Source: Chenopodium formosanum
Taxonomy: Eukaryota; Streptophyta; Magnoliopsida; Caryophyllales; Amaranthaceae
Direction of reading: 5' to 3'
NCBI GenBank assembly: GCA_024500155.1
Contig: CM044879.1
Location: 26,654,572-26,718,571, forward strand
Length of the DNA: 64,000 nucleotides
The number at the start of each line of letters is the position of its first letter. The first letter of the stretch is position 1. Below, in pieces: positions 26,301 to 39,510 of the stretch. The notes under the pieces were generated by a model. The model did no database searches, had not been told where the DNA came from, and was given only the letters and a program-made list of their open reading frames with translations. The translations under genes were made by a program, and so were the position numbers.

Positions 26301-26821
26301 CTATTGCATTTACGCATATTGCCAATAATTCTTTGATAATCCACAATTTTAATTCAATTAGGAGGGAGAATATTTAATTATGGGTCAATTATTATATTAA
26401 ATGCGATTTAACTCTTGGAATTGATTAAATGTGATTAAATAATGCTCAAAATAGCCATGAAGAGATCCGATTTTGCCCTATTATACTCGAATTTTTTCGA
26501 CCCCCCAAACCCTAATTTTTCGAAAATTTTCGAAACCCTAACCCTAAATTATGAATTTTGTGTTTTGGTTTTGATTTAATTCGTTTACTATATAATTAAT
26601 GATTTTAATCTATTTGCTTTCATGATAAATTATGAATTTTTCATGATCAAATTATTTAATTTAAGTGTTAAATTAAATTGGGGATTAATTTCATCAAGAA
26701 CCCTAATTTCAAAATTGAATATGATTTAATTTTGGGATTAATAGGACCACATAAAGTTTAATTGATTTTTACAAAATTTGTTTTGTTTTAATTAATTAAA
26801 AAAAAAATAAAAAAAAAAAGG

Positions 26822-27060
26822 AAATTACAGCAGCAGCACCGCGGCTGGGTGGCGCTGCCACGGTGGTGCCGCTGCTGGTGGTCTGGAGGGAGGGGCGGGG
26901 AGGGGCAGCAGCAAGGATCAGAACAGCAGCAATAGCAGTGCCGCACCGCAGGTGCACGGTGCTGCTGCTGCTGCCCTGCGCCGCTGCACAGCAGCGTACA
27001 CCTTGCGGTGTACGGCCACCGTGGCTGGCTTCGGCTGGCCACACCACGGTGGCTGGTGGT
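26822..27060. other. GC-rich CAG/CTG island inside the retrotransposon leader
   Basis: About 240 nt of GCAGCAGC, GGTGGC and CACGGTGGCTGG words, bounded on both sides by A-rich runs (26797-26820; A-run of about 29 from 27067). Sharply unlike the AT-rich flanks. Several overlapping open frames here look like by-products. Confidence 0.7.
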
Positions 27061-30000
27061 GTTTTTCAAAAAAAAAAAAAAAAAAAAAAAAAAAACAGTT
27101 TTTGAAAATTTATTTCAAGATAATTATGAATTATTTTGGGATAAAATCAGTTTTATTTTGAATAAGTTAAAATATTTTGAAAATAAATCTTTTATTTTAG
27201 GATAAAATCAAATATTCAAAATTTGTTATATTTGATATTATCCATATTTAAGTTGTTATTTTGGTAATTATCCATAATTAAAGTGGTTAATTTTGGATAA
27301 GATTTGTTAGGATATTCTGAGCATATTCCAAAAGGTTAATAATTGATTTAAATAATGTGATTATCCCATAATTATTTTTGGATATAATTGATTTAAAATA
27401 TTGTGATTGGCTAGTAATTAGGATAGAATCTCCTAACTTTGTTAGGATAATCTTTGAGGATAAATATGATTTATCTTTTAAGATTAAAATAAGATTTGAT
27501 TCTATCTCATGACTTATTTAGAATATATGATATTTTATTGATGATCATGAATAATATATGATATTATCTAATTGCTTTAATTAAAATATGAGATATTTAG
27601 ATGCCATGTATCCTTAATTGTGAACATTCGATGTTGTAGTTTAGGAAAGCATGATGAGTGATTTATTATGTGGCAATTTTATAATATATGATGTTGTTTA
27701 TTGCTATATAATGACTAGTATGGCCCAGTAGATTGCTAAATACGATCTGCGCATCGTGATGTATTTTTGTAATCTTAGTACGGTCTACGAACCGATAAAG
27801 TATTTTGTAATTTTATTTTATTTTATTTAAGTAGTAGATAGAATAGAATAGAATTACAGGTTGCAGTTAATCCTAGAAGCCCATGAAGTGAAGGCCCAAA
27901 AGGAGCAAGGTGGATGCGATCCATGATGATTCAAGTAGGAGCATTTACTTTATATTAGTTTTCTTAGGATTAGGGGCCATGCTATGTCTTATTTATGCAT
28001 TCAGTATTTTATGCATGTTAGATTTTATTGATGTTTTGTGATGATGCGCTAGAGTTCACTATTTAATCACAACATAATAAATCTAGATCCCAGTAATATT
28101 GATGCAGCTTTTCCAATTAAAAACCCGACGAAAACCTTGATCGTTTGTGATGGGTCGGCCTCAGCAGAGCATCATAATATATCTTGGGGAAGTGGGGGTA
28201 GATCACGTTCTACACTTTTAATTGGTTATATTCAACAAGGTTACCTAAAGATCAGTTTAGAACCTTGAAGCTAAGGGTAATAATTAAACATGTGATGGTT
28301 AATTATTCAACCAAGAGTTACAAGAGTTGTAATCAGTAAAGAGTTTACTCACCTTGAAAATGTAATGGTTGATGGCAGGGCCTCAGTCCGGTTAATTATT
28401 GCACGAATAAAGGATCTTGGAATCACTTAATTCAAGTTGGGATCACTTAAATTGAATAGAGTGCTTTAAAGTTACCAATTCGCTTATGGTACTTTAAATT
28501 TAATAAACATAATTGAATTTTGCGTTTACTTATAAGTAACATGTCGTTCTAATTTTATTATTATATATAATTTCCTCGATTGAAAATAAAGTTGAGAAAC
28601 GTTCTCAAAAGTTTAAAAGATAATCCATAAACCTATATTCCAATTTTGCTAAGATTGTTCTAAAAGGCAAGTTTTAGAAATTCATGTCACATGTCTAAGG
28701 TTGGTTTTATTCAAAATGTTTGAGTAAAATACCAACACATCTTCATTTTGAAAAATGTTTCAAGGGATATAATGAGATGGGAGGTACAAATCCTCCAAAA
28801 GACAAGTATAGAAATCCAATAAAATCTCTTATCTTCAATATGATTGAATATGAGAAAGTGATTGGAAATCTCTATGATCAAAAGTTGATCAAATGATAGT
28901 ATTCTTCATCTATTTTATATAGAGTTTAATAATTGATTAAACTCAAATATAAATAATGATAGAATAGACTTAGCAAAATCATGAAAAATGCTTAAAGTAG
29001 TTGAGCAAGGTATCATTTTGAACCTAAGAGAAATGTTCTAAGTGGCTCAAACGGGAAAGGTTTAGGAATATATGAGGATTGCATTAAGAAGTTATAGGCC
29101 AAGAATTGCAAACAAGTTGCTACTTCTCAAACCTAGAACTACTTACATGCTAAAAGTTGTTATGAACAATAAACGTTTCAAATTAAATGGACCAATTCCA
29201 ATTGATTAGAAACTACCTCATATAGTTGGAAGGTAAAAGAATGGAAATGTTCCAATTTAAGAATTATATTATAGAAATTGATTTAGCATATTGTTACTTC
29301 TTGGACATACGATGTCTTGTTTAGATCACTCATTGCACAATGTGATTGAACTAAAGGAAGAAGTTATAGCTAAAGGAGGAATAAATCTACAAGTTTAGAA
29401 GCAAATGTTGCAACTTCACAAGTAAAATCTACAAGTTTGGAAGCAAAAGTTGCAGCTTTACAAGTAGAACCAATTTTTCACCACTAATAATTGGCTAGAA
29501 TTAAATAAATGTTATTCATTCTTGCCATTATCAAAACACCATTCAATGTTAGTATTGACTAAGCATCGAAGATTCAAAAACGTGGAATAAATGTCATTCT
29601 ATGCTTCATTGAGTCATAATGTGTTTTGAATTGCTAAATAGGTTTAAAGTTCTATATGATAGAAATAGTTAAACCATTTCTATATATATAAATTGTCTCT
29701 AATATGTCAATTTATTCGAATGAAAATGAAAATTGCATGCGGAAGATCCAAAGGGATGGACTTTCAATATCATTGAATTATGAATCCATTGATATATGTA
29801 ATTATCATTCTAATTTGAAATTTTGACTAAGTCACCATTTAGAGAAATGATGATGTGAACTCGAGGTCAAATACATATTGATGTAAGAAAACCAAAGGTT
29901 CAAAGGCTAGAGACGGACAACGAAACTTCATTTGTGATACGATCACTACTTATGCTTAATTGCAGCATGGAAGTGAAGATTTTAAAAAGTTCAAAATGTT

Positions 30001-31199
30001 CAGTATGAAGTTCAGTATCAACTTGACAAGATAATGATTACATTACAATATGATTGAAATTGTGAAAATTTAAGTCAAGACATGTAATTGGCAACATATT
30101 CGAAATATTGTGATATGATCGTAATAATGAGAATTTAAGCCAACACATTGATAAACATCCAAGAGTTGTGAAATCGTTTTACAACAAAATCCGAAAGAAA
30201 ACCTTGTGAAGTGTTTATGAAGGGAGCTATCAACTTATATGAGATATACTTTGATAATGGATGTAAGTTACCTATCTTCCAACCATTGTTCATGGGATAT
30301 ACTTTTAAGATAAGCTACAAAACTAAACAAAAACTACATACGTCAAATCAAAAGTAGCAAAGGCTTCATATGTGATATGGATAAGAAAAATTCTTATTAA
30401 GTCTTTCTACAAAGCAAGGAATAAAACATGTATTAAACCGTTTGATGCACGTTCGATTCCTATATAGAGCACGGGGTACTACTACACAAACCATACTTAG
30501 CACAAAATGTTTGTTGCTCAAGTAGGTGCCCTTATGGAAATTGTTCCAAAAGGTCAAGTGGGAGTAGTGTAAATCTCAAAAGAGTTTGAGAAAAGCAACA
30601 AACAAACGTGGTTCAAACCATGATTGGTTCACCCTATGCTAAATATGCCTCCTCAAAAGGCAAGTGGAAGTATAAGAATCTTGAAAAGTTTGAGAACCTT
30701 GAAAGAGTTCAAGAAAAGTGATTTCGAAAATCTTGAAGAATTTTGAGAAGTTATCGAATAACAGCAACAATATGAGCATGATTCACCTCATGATACAAAT
30801 GACAACGCGTGGTCTCATTAAGTGTAATGGGATTAATAACCATGTGTCGAAGGTAGTACATTCCAAGTGCAAATCCTCTATTGTCGTTTCACATTGAAAA
30901 CTAAACAAAGTTGTTGTATGATGAGTTTCAATTGTTGCATAAAACCCACAATGATGACTAGCATATGTAAAACTTAGCCAAAGAAATATGATTTCATATT
31001 GACTAAGAGTTCTAAAATATTTATTTTGGAACATTATGATTATGCAAGTAATAAAGATGATTTGACAAGTTATGACTCCAAGTGGTTTAAAACCAGGAAA
31101 TCTGAAATAGATTCTAAACCTGTAAGCAAGTGTATGACACTTGAATAATTTGCCTAAATTGGGTGAAACCCAATATAAGCAAAGCATACAAGAAAGAAA

Positions 31200-32190
31200 A
31201 ATGTTTTCCAACTAAAGCAAAGACTTGTTAAAGGATTCAACTAATTCATAGTATGACTATGATTACGATGAAACCTTTACATGTTGCAAAGATCTATTAA
31301 AGATATTTAGTGATTTCTACCTTATAAGATTTGGTAGATGGATTTCAAAACACTTTCGATCTTGAAATTGTTCATGAAATAAGATTTGTATATGATACAA
31401 TCAAAAGTTTGGAGATCCAATAATCCTAGGGATGCATAGAAGATCCATAATGGATTGTAGTTAGCATTAGGGAGTTAATGTTCTTAATTTTGCGAGTTAG
31501 TCAAATCGTTTGATGTTCTCGTAAAATGAAGGAAAAAGTCTTGAGTGTACAAGACGTTTAGTGGAAGCTATGAAGTCTTCTTGGTCTAGTATAAAGAGCA
31601 ATTATTCATTGCTTGAAGAGTCAAGTGGTGGGTAATGCATTTTGTATGAAAATCTTGAAGAAGAAGATGAGTACATTTGAGATTCAAGATCTATATAGAT
31701 AGGTCTCGAAGGATGTTTAAGTTTTGGTTAAGAAGCTTATAGTGATAAGATTCTTATAAGGTTCAACATTATATTGAAAGGAGTTTCAATCCCATGTAAC
31801 ATGGCACATTGCTTAATGATTCAATACTTTAAGAAAGGTTGATGAAATTAAGATTTTGAGTGATGATCCTTATGCAATTTGCAAAGGATGCATCATGCAT
31901 GTCATGGACTATACTCGTCTATTTGATTCACTTGTTCTTAGAACAAGTGATGGTAGATTTTAATCGAAATCCAATGTAACGTTGGAATACAAATTAAAAA
32001 TTCCTAAGTTCTTTGCAAAAGGGCGAAGGAAAATTCTTAGTGTATGGAGATAAAATGATTATAAAATTTAGAAATTGCAAAATTCATGTTTATGAGAATG
32101 TCTCATGAACTCTACTTACTAAACCCCTTCCATGACCAAGGTATGAGAGTCATACTAAGGTTCTTGGATTGAAGCAAGTTATGTAATTTT
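31200..32190 (+). pseudogene. Decayed Copia reverse transcriptase/RNase H segment
   Basis: Frames broken by many stops. Recognisable pieces in order: KGF followed by DYDETFT, QMDFKT and LLTKPLPMTK ahead of a GLKQVM-like end. These are the usual order in Copia pol. Low similarity, so the reading is tentative outside these motifs. Confidence 0.6.
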
Positions 32191-33002
32191 AGTTGTGTAT
32201 GTTTTGAGAAAGCATATTACAAAAGTAAATACATTAGCTTGCAGAATTATGTTTATCAATTGAAACAAAGTTTCAATCTTATTTAATCGTGGTTTCAAGA
32301 TTAAATAAAATGTCCAAAATAATTATGAATTGATGGGCTCACTAGGTTGATGACCTTTTGAATGAAACCCCACAGGTGAACTAAATTCATATATTATTTA
32401 AGTTCCTAGTTCGGAATCATTAAACTGGACATAAATGATTTCCAATAATGGACTAGCATGTTAAGATTGATTGGATAGCGCAGTTTCATGGGCTATAGGA
32501 GCGTAGTGATGCTCGGTCAATCACATGGATATGCATGAATGATGCATGATCGAACTATAGACCTACTTTGAAGTTCAAGTATAGAGCTTCCGGATATATT
32601 AGTGGATTCCTTTGACATGAGTGGAACACTGATTCTATTCAATGATTGTTTTGACTGTGGTACATTCAAACGTCTTGCCGTAAATGGGGATTATAAAGGA
32701 TGTTTCCCGGTCACTTCATGAATTGAGTGGGAGCTTTGGTTGCCATAAGATTGGATTGAGTCTACCTATTAAATTAGGAATGTGTCATGTTTTGGCCTCT
32801 TGAAGAGGGAGAATTCAGAAAATGCATGGCCGTGCTCAAATGTGTTACATAGTAACCATTTGTTTTGTAATTCTAACTCGGATTTCAAGAAATGATTTGT
32901 AGATTAATATAGATTACATAAGATGCAATCATATTATCAAATCGACACAAAATGACTTAAGGAATTTGAATATTACGCACTTGTCTCAGACAAGTGGGAG
33001 AT

Positions 33003-33790
33003 TGAAGGAATTATGTCTTCGATAAGTGCAATTACTAGATATATCGAGGATCACTATTATGGAGATAATAAGTTCATTCTATAGGGTCGTCAATATCTGG
33101 TGCTAGATATGATAATTGATCTTTGGGTTAGTTAAATAGCCCAAAGCCTTATAGAATGGATCATATGAGGTCACACAACAAGGGTATTGGGTTAAACAAG
33201 TAAGAGGCCCATTAATGGGCCTCATGAGATTATGACATACCATGTAGAGTGTTGGGCTAGAGTAGTGTGTTTAGGATAAGGGTTTTGGGCTTTTGACATG
33301 GGCTCTTATTTAGAGATGAGATTTATAAATAAGAACCATGCCTAGGGTTTGTGCAAGCAGTCATAATTCACACACTGTGAATTTTGACATCAAGGCAACC
33401 AATCCCAAAACCCTAAAACACTCTCCTCACTCACGGCCCTCTTCTCTCCCCTTCACGTCCGTATGTGCGGTGCCCCTCATGGTGGCTTGTGGTGTTCGTC
33501 GTGGTGGTTTGTGGTTAGCTCGTGTCTCTCTTCTCCGTTGAAGGTTGATTGAAGCGTTCAATCACGACTAACTAGCATTAGTGGAGGTTTAACTTGTGCC
33601 CGTGGACTAAGTAGAGGAATCACGCTTGGGGTTCTTTATCTCCCTTTGTTCTTGCTCGATCGCACGTGGAATCACGCTTCAAAGGTACGATTATTTGTGC
33701 TTTATGTGTTATGCATTAGATCCTTGGATTAGGTACTGTATGAATATGATTCATGTTATTTCCGCTGCGTAGTACCTATAAAACCCTACA
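33003..33790 (+). repeat. 3' LTR of the Copia-type element
   Basis: Same length as the 5' LTR; differences seen at about 33165, 33184, 33322 and 33488. Followed at once by the GCCCC duplication. Confidence 0.93.
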
Positions 33791-34837
33791 GCCCCCCCTT
33801 CCCCCACCATCGCAGCCCCCTCCCTTAGCCCACCATCGCAGGCTCGCAGCCCCTGCCTTCCCCCACCACCTCACTCCAGCAACAAGGCAGCAACAATTCC
33901 TCCTTCAACCAACCAAGCAGCCCAATTCACCACCTAACCCACAGATTTCCCCCAATCGACCACCAATTCGCCACAATCGACCAGCCACCACAGATTTCCC
34001 CCAAGAAATGGTTTGCCTCCTTCTCAATCTAGGGTTTCTTTTTCAATCAATCAATTCAATCATGAATTTTGGGTTCGCGATTGCAAGTTTTTATTTGGCT
34101 ATTGTGGTTTCCGTTTGGTGATTGTGGTTTCGATTGTTGTTGACTGAAGAATCGAGCTCGAAATCGGAGTGGCAATTGTGGGTTCGCTGGAGAAACGCCG
34201 AGAGGACAGAGGAGAGAGATTGGTGTGTGGCGATTGTGGTTTTGGTGTGGTGGTTGGGGTCGGGGCAACAAGAAGGGGAAAAGGGAGGGGGCTGGGTTGC
34301 AATGGCGGGGAAAGGGTGTAAAAGAGGGTTGCCGGCGCCGGCCGCAGCTTTGGGTACCAGTCGCCGGCAGGGGGGAGGGGGAGGGTGGCTGACGAGAGGG
34401 CTAGGTATTTGGGTTTTTTTTTTATAATTTTAATTTTAATTTTATTATTATTTATTTATTTTTAAAATAAACTTAACGGAATTTTTAACTGATTCCGTTA
34501 ACTGGTAGCAAAAGTTAAAAAAAGTCATATGTTAGGTAGTAAAATAAAATAAAAGTTTTGATAGGTAGCAAATCACCTTACGTTTTCTCTAGTTTTTGCA
34601 CCTATTAAATGCTTTTTTGGATTTGTCGCTTTAATCATATCTACACTGCACTGTTCTAGATTTTATTTAGCTTTTTAACAATGTACTTTTACTGATTTTT
34701 AAGAAGTTTTACATAATTTTATTCCTATCTCTTAATTTTCATGAAATAAGAGAAACGGAAATATATTATGTGACGGAGGGATTGATTATTTTGAAACGAA
34801 GGGAGTATTTAGAGTATTCAATCATGTTTATAGACCT

Positions 34838-35768
34838 ATACTAGATGGAGCCCGTGCGATGCACGGTTTGTTAAATATTTCATTTTGTATATTTTTTGTA
34901 ATTTCTTATTATCTAACAATTTAATATTTTTTTTTGTTTTTATTTTCTGTTCTATTATTTTAACATTAATTTAAGGTAAAATATTTTGGTAAGTTTTAAA
35001 TTATTCTTATTCAAATTTTACGTATATAGATAAATTGAAATATATGTTATCTCATTCATCAAATAGTTAGATAAAATCATTAAATCAAAATATATTTTTT
35101 AATTTCAAATCATTTGTTAAAATAATATAAATCCTAATGTAAAAGATAATATAAAAGATAATTTTTGTTTTTTTTTTTCATAATTTAAGTCTTAAATTAC
35201 TACGTTTTGTTTTTCAATTCTCAAATTTCATTTGTTAATTCTTTCTTAGGTGGCGAATGAAAATTTAAATCCTTAATTAAAATATAAATCTAATTTTTCA
35301 TTGGTCGAAATAATACTTTTGCTTATGTGGCGTGTGATGCACGAATTTTTACAAACTTTTTGTATATAAATATTTTTTTGGTAATCTCTTAATTGCTTTC
35401 TTACATTATAAGTTTTAAAATTTCGTATTAAAATATCATATCATCGGATATTTAGACAAAACCATTAACATCAAATGATAATTTATATTTTTAAATATCA
35501 AAATATAATTTTTAGTTTTTTAAATAATATAAATCCTAATATCTATAGATAATTTTTAGTTTTGTAACAAAAAAATGATAAAATTTTGTGTTCTTAAATA
35601 ATTAAAATCCTAATAAATTACAATTCGTCATATTTACCCAAAAATTTAAAATTTCATTCGTCACTTTTGCTTAGGTGGTGAGTGATTTTTTTTAATTCTA
35701 AAATAAAATAGAAATCTAATTTTTAATTGGTCGAAAATATACCTTTTCTTATGTGGCGTTCCGAATGC
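34838..35768. repeat. Dispersed repeat with CCCGTGCGATGCACGG head and internal duplication
   Basis: Starts near ACTAG....CCCGTGCGATGCACGG, a motif that recurs in diverged form at 51987 and 53083. A unit of about 430 nt is tandemly duplicated: TTGGTCGAAA...CTTATGTGGCG occurs at 35297-35335 and 35723-35757. No coding content. Confidence 0.5.
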
Positions 35769-35785
35769 TCTCTAAAAATGTCTAC

Positions 35786-35965
<180 letters not shown>

Positions 35966-37479
35966 TAAGAACTCTCCTCTATATAAGAACCCAATTTTAT
36001 ATAAGAACCAATCTCAGCCGTTCATTAGTTTTGATCTTACCATCTAAATTGTTCCTTTAGTAATGACATTTATGTAATTCTTTACAAAAAAATTTTCCCT
36101 TTCTAACAAAATAAAACTCAAGGCTTTTCTTTCTCTCTCCTCAACATGTTCTCTCCCCTCAGCATCATCTCTGTCCTCAAACTCAAAAGTAGCCAAACTT
36201 CATCATCTTCATCAACAAATTCATATTTTGGTAAGTTTATCAATTCTTAAAAAATTCGATTTCATGCATTTTAATCCTTGATTTTTTCCAGATTTCTATT
36301 CAGATTTTTATGTGATTTTTAGTTGCGATTTTTCTGTTTTTTTTTTTTTTTTTTTTTTCAATTTTTCTTATTTTTGTTCGTACTTTCATCAATTTTATTG
36401 TTAACATCTTTAGATTTTTTCGATTTTATTTTTTTGATTTTTTTCCAGATTTTTGATTTTTTTTTTTTTATTTTGTGAATTTGCTTGAGATTTTTCTCTG
36501 GATGTATGTGTGATACTAGGATGAGAAGAGAAAATTTATTTAGAACAAAGCAATGGTGAATTTAATTCTTATGTTCTAAAGTTTCTTTATATGTTATAAA
36601 GTTTTTCAATCTATGTTCTAAAGTTTTCTTACTATGTTCTAAAGTTTACCTTATATGTTGAAGGTTTACTCTATATGTCCTTGTCTGCCATCATTTCAAC
36701 AAATAATAATGATTCTCCTCAGTTTTCATGTTTAGACAGAAAATTATATTCCTATGCATCTCACTGATGTTATGTCTGATGTAGAATAGTTCTAATTGTT
36801 GAATTATAGTATGATTGTTCTGATAGGATGATATTTCAATACATGCTTTGTTTTTGTGTTCATTCATTATGAGTTCTATTTATTTTGACTTGTTTGCTGT
36901 TTTTGATCGAATTTTCGATGATATTTTGCTAAACATTCTGCATTATATAGTGTTATTGAGTCTATAATGTTGTATGTTTTCGTTGAATTTTATTTTTTTA
37001 GCCAATTTCCATTTGAATTTCACTTTGATGAATCAAGTATTATAAATCTATAGTTTTAAATTTGTTGCCTAACTTTATAGTTAGATTGTTTCAATTTAAC
37101 TTGCTGGGTTTGTTTGATGAAGAGAAAAAAAAATTATTTAGAACATATTAGTGGATTTAGAAGAGACAATTAGAACATCAGGAGAAATACTTCCCATTAG
37201 TGGAGATGGTGGGGAAGGATTATATGATACTAATAGGTATAAAGTCTTTAAGAGCTCTTTTCTGCTGGATAATGGCTCGGTTACAGGAGGAGGAGCTACT
37301 AGTTTTTGCTGCTACTGCGTGGGCCTCTTAGTCTTATCTAAACTCTCAGTTGCATCAGGAACCTTGGCAAAATAGAGATATTGAGGTAATGGGATTCCTG
37401 CGACTTGTTGGTGATTATAAAAAATATAATGCTGTTGTTGTGTGTTGAGGAAATCAAGCAATTGTTCCCTCAAATAGAG

Positions 37480-37740
37480 GATGGCATCCTCCTTCTACTG
37501 GAAAAGTTCGGGTCAATATAGATACATCTATACTTGTTGATGGGTGTGCAGGTTTGGGTGCAGTAATAAGGGATGCATATGGAAAGAATCTTGATGTGGC
37601 TATTCAGAGAGTGAAGTGTGGGGGAATGGTGATGATGGCTGAAGCGCTAGAAGTCGGGTAGGGTGTGCATAAACGCTTTGGTTTACTCATATTGAGCTCC
37701 AATGTGCCTTTGGAGGTTGTGAAGGCTGTCCACAATACTA
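37480..37740 (+). pseudogene. RNase H-like domain fragment inside the unclassified element
   Basis: Reads VNIDTSILVDGCAGLGAVIR, then MMAEALEVG and a stop, continuing as VHKRFGLL and VPLEVVKAV. This is the RNase H fold common in plant LINE tails: the Asp in NIDTS and the Glu in MAEALE are kept, but the third Asp (usually ESD) has become SSN, and there is an in-frame TAG. Non-functional. Confidence 0.65.
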
Positions 37741-38240
37741 TACATAGGAAAGCTCTAATTAATTTGATCATAGTAGATGTGTGCTTAATAGGGAATCACT
37801 TTATGTAATTTTCTTGCTCACATGTGAAATGAGGTGGCAATGTTATGCCCACTTTGCTCCTAGATTGTGTCCAGTAGATGGGGGAACAAGTTTTCTTAGA
37901 TTCTTTTCCGCAAGGTATTATGGCCTTAGCGGATATCGATGTAACTTGATTTTATCTGGTTGCTTAATAAAATTTCCACCGATTGCAAGATTTGCAACTG
38001 TTGTTCCAACTTTGGTGTAAAATGGCACATCAAGGATGCTTTCCCAACCATTATTTTTTAATTTTTTTTCTTCTCTTTTCGCTTATTCTACCAATTCAAT
38101 GTTGTTTAAAAAAAAACCGAATCCAATGTTAATATTTCATGGAGTAAAGTGTCCAATTGCCAACCTATTTGAGGAGCTATTATTATTTAGTATGTTCTAA
38201 ACTTTATAAACATATGAAGTTTTTTTTTATTTTTAGACAT

Positions 38241-38311
38241 AACCTATGTAGGAATTGAACCTACATCCCCTATGCATCTGCATAGTGCTCTACCATTTGA
38301 GCTAATAGGTT
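38241..38311 (-). other. tRNA-like cloverleaf, copy 1
   Basis: On the minus strand: acceptor AACCTAT pairs 7/7 with ATAGGTT, D arm GCTC...GAGC, T arm GTAGG TTCAATT CCTAC. The anticodon stem CTATG/CATAG closes on a loop of only 6 nt (CAGATG) without U33. Not a functional tRNA by these criteria; a conserved tRNA-derived module of the element. Confidence 0.65.
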
Positions 38312-38559
38312 TTACCAAGTATATCTATATTAATTAAAAAGCGTAGTCTATTCGGAAATTTAACCATTACAATAACCATCTTCTTTGATAGAAAAACTAT
38401 AAGATAAACAAGAGCATCATATAATATACATCTATGATAAACAAAAGCTAGAATACATCTATGCATCAAAAGCTATAAGTTACATATTATTTGCACCCTT
38501 TTGAGTTTTTAATGCATCATATGATTAATATTTATGATAAACAAGAGCTACAAAAAATT

Positions 38560-38763
38560 TTGTTCTAAATTTTTTTGCTTTTGTTCTAAATTTTTTGGCC
38601 TATGTTCTAAAATATATGCTTATGTTCTAAATTTTTTTTCCTATGTTCTAAAATTTTCTTTTATGTTCTTAATGTATGTTCTAAATTTTTTCATATGTTC
38701 TAAAATTTTTTCCTATGTTCAAAACTTTTTCTCCTATGTTCAAAACTTTATATTCTATGTTCT

Positions 38764-38800
<37 letters not shown>

Positions 38801-39510
38801 CTATGTTCTAAATTTTTTGCTAATGTTCTAAATTTTTTTCCCTATGTTTTAAACTTTTTTTTTCTATATTCTAAACTTTTATCCCCATATTCTAAACTTT
38901 TATACCTATGTTCTAAACTTTTCTCTAATGTTCTAAACTTTTATCCCCATATTCTAAACTTTTATACCTATGTTCTAAACTTTTATACCTATGTTCTAAA
39001 CTTTTTTCTAATGTTCTAAACTTTTTTTTTCTATGTTCTAAACTTTTATCCCCATATTCTAAACTTTTCTCTAATGTTCTAAACTTTTTTTTTCTATGTT
39101 CTAAACTTTTATCCCCATATTCTAAACTTTTATACCTTTGTTCTAAACTTTTCTCTAATGTTCTAAATATAAGTTCTAAAATTTTGCCTATGTTCTAAAT
39201 TTTTTTGTTCATGTTCTAAATTTTTTTCCTATGTTATAAATTTATTTTATCTGTGTTCTAAACTTTTTTTTTCTATGTTCTAAACTTTTATACCTGTGTT
39301 CTAAACTTTTCTCTAATGTTCTAAATATACTAAAATTTTGACTATGTTCTAAATTTTTTTTGCATATGTTCCAAAATTTTCCCTATGTTAGAATTTTTCT
39401 GCCTATGTTCTAAACTTTTTTTTTTCTTCTATGTTCAAAATTTTTCCAATGTTCTAAATTTTTTTACTTTTGTTCTAATTTCTTTTCTATTTTTTTCCTA
39501 TATTCTAAAT
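38560..39510 (+). repeat. TATGTTCTAAA(N) tandem array, copy 1
   Basis: Dozens of units of 16-24 nt with core TATGTTCTAAACTTTTT. Spacing varies by T-run length. One frame stays open for 161 codons as CSKFF/VLNFF repeats, a by-product of the unit. Confidence 0.9.

Larger units (their letters stand above)
25498..33790 (+). mobile_element. Copia-type LTR retrotransposon, coding region decayed
   Basis: Two 788-bp LTRs flanked by 5-bp target duplication GCCCC (25493-25497, 33791-33795). Directly after the 5' LTR a TGGTATCAG primer-binding site matches initiator tRNA-Met; a purine-rich GTGGGAGAT precedes the 3' LTR. No long open frame, but stop-ridden Copia pol relics can be read on the plus strand: a KGF..DYDETF match near 31225-31275, QMDFKT near 31330, and the LLTKPLPMTK tail near 32110-32140. 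Likely moved with proteins supplied by another copy. Confidence 0.92.
25150..34590. mobile_element. Mutator-like TIR element split by an LTR retrotransposon
   Basis: Left sub-terminal CCTAACATATG, CTTTTGCTACC and a CCGTTA motif (25186-25300) are inverted at the right (34480-34580). The interior flanking the retrotransposon is C-rich on the left (25310-25497) and G-rich on the right (34200-34400) with CCGGCGCCGG, as in the other Mutator-like elements here. Exact termini and target duplication were not resolved. Confidence 0.6.

Noticed and set aside
26788..27205. Five overlapping 65-93-codon frames in a GC-rich block
   Set aside because: CAG/CTG-rich composition keeps several frames open on both strands; no conserved domain.
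38534..39019. 161-codon plus-strand open frame
   Set aside because: Its CSKFF/VLNFF periodicity is the direct translation of the TATGTTCTAAA array; no start context or domain.
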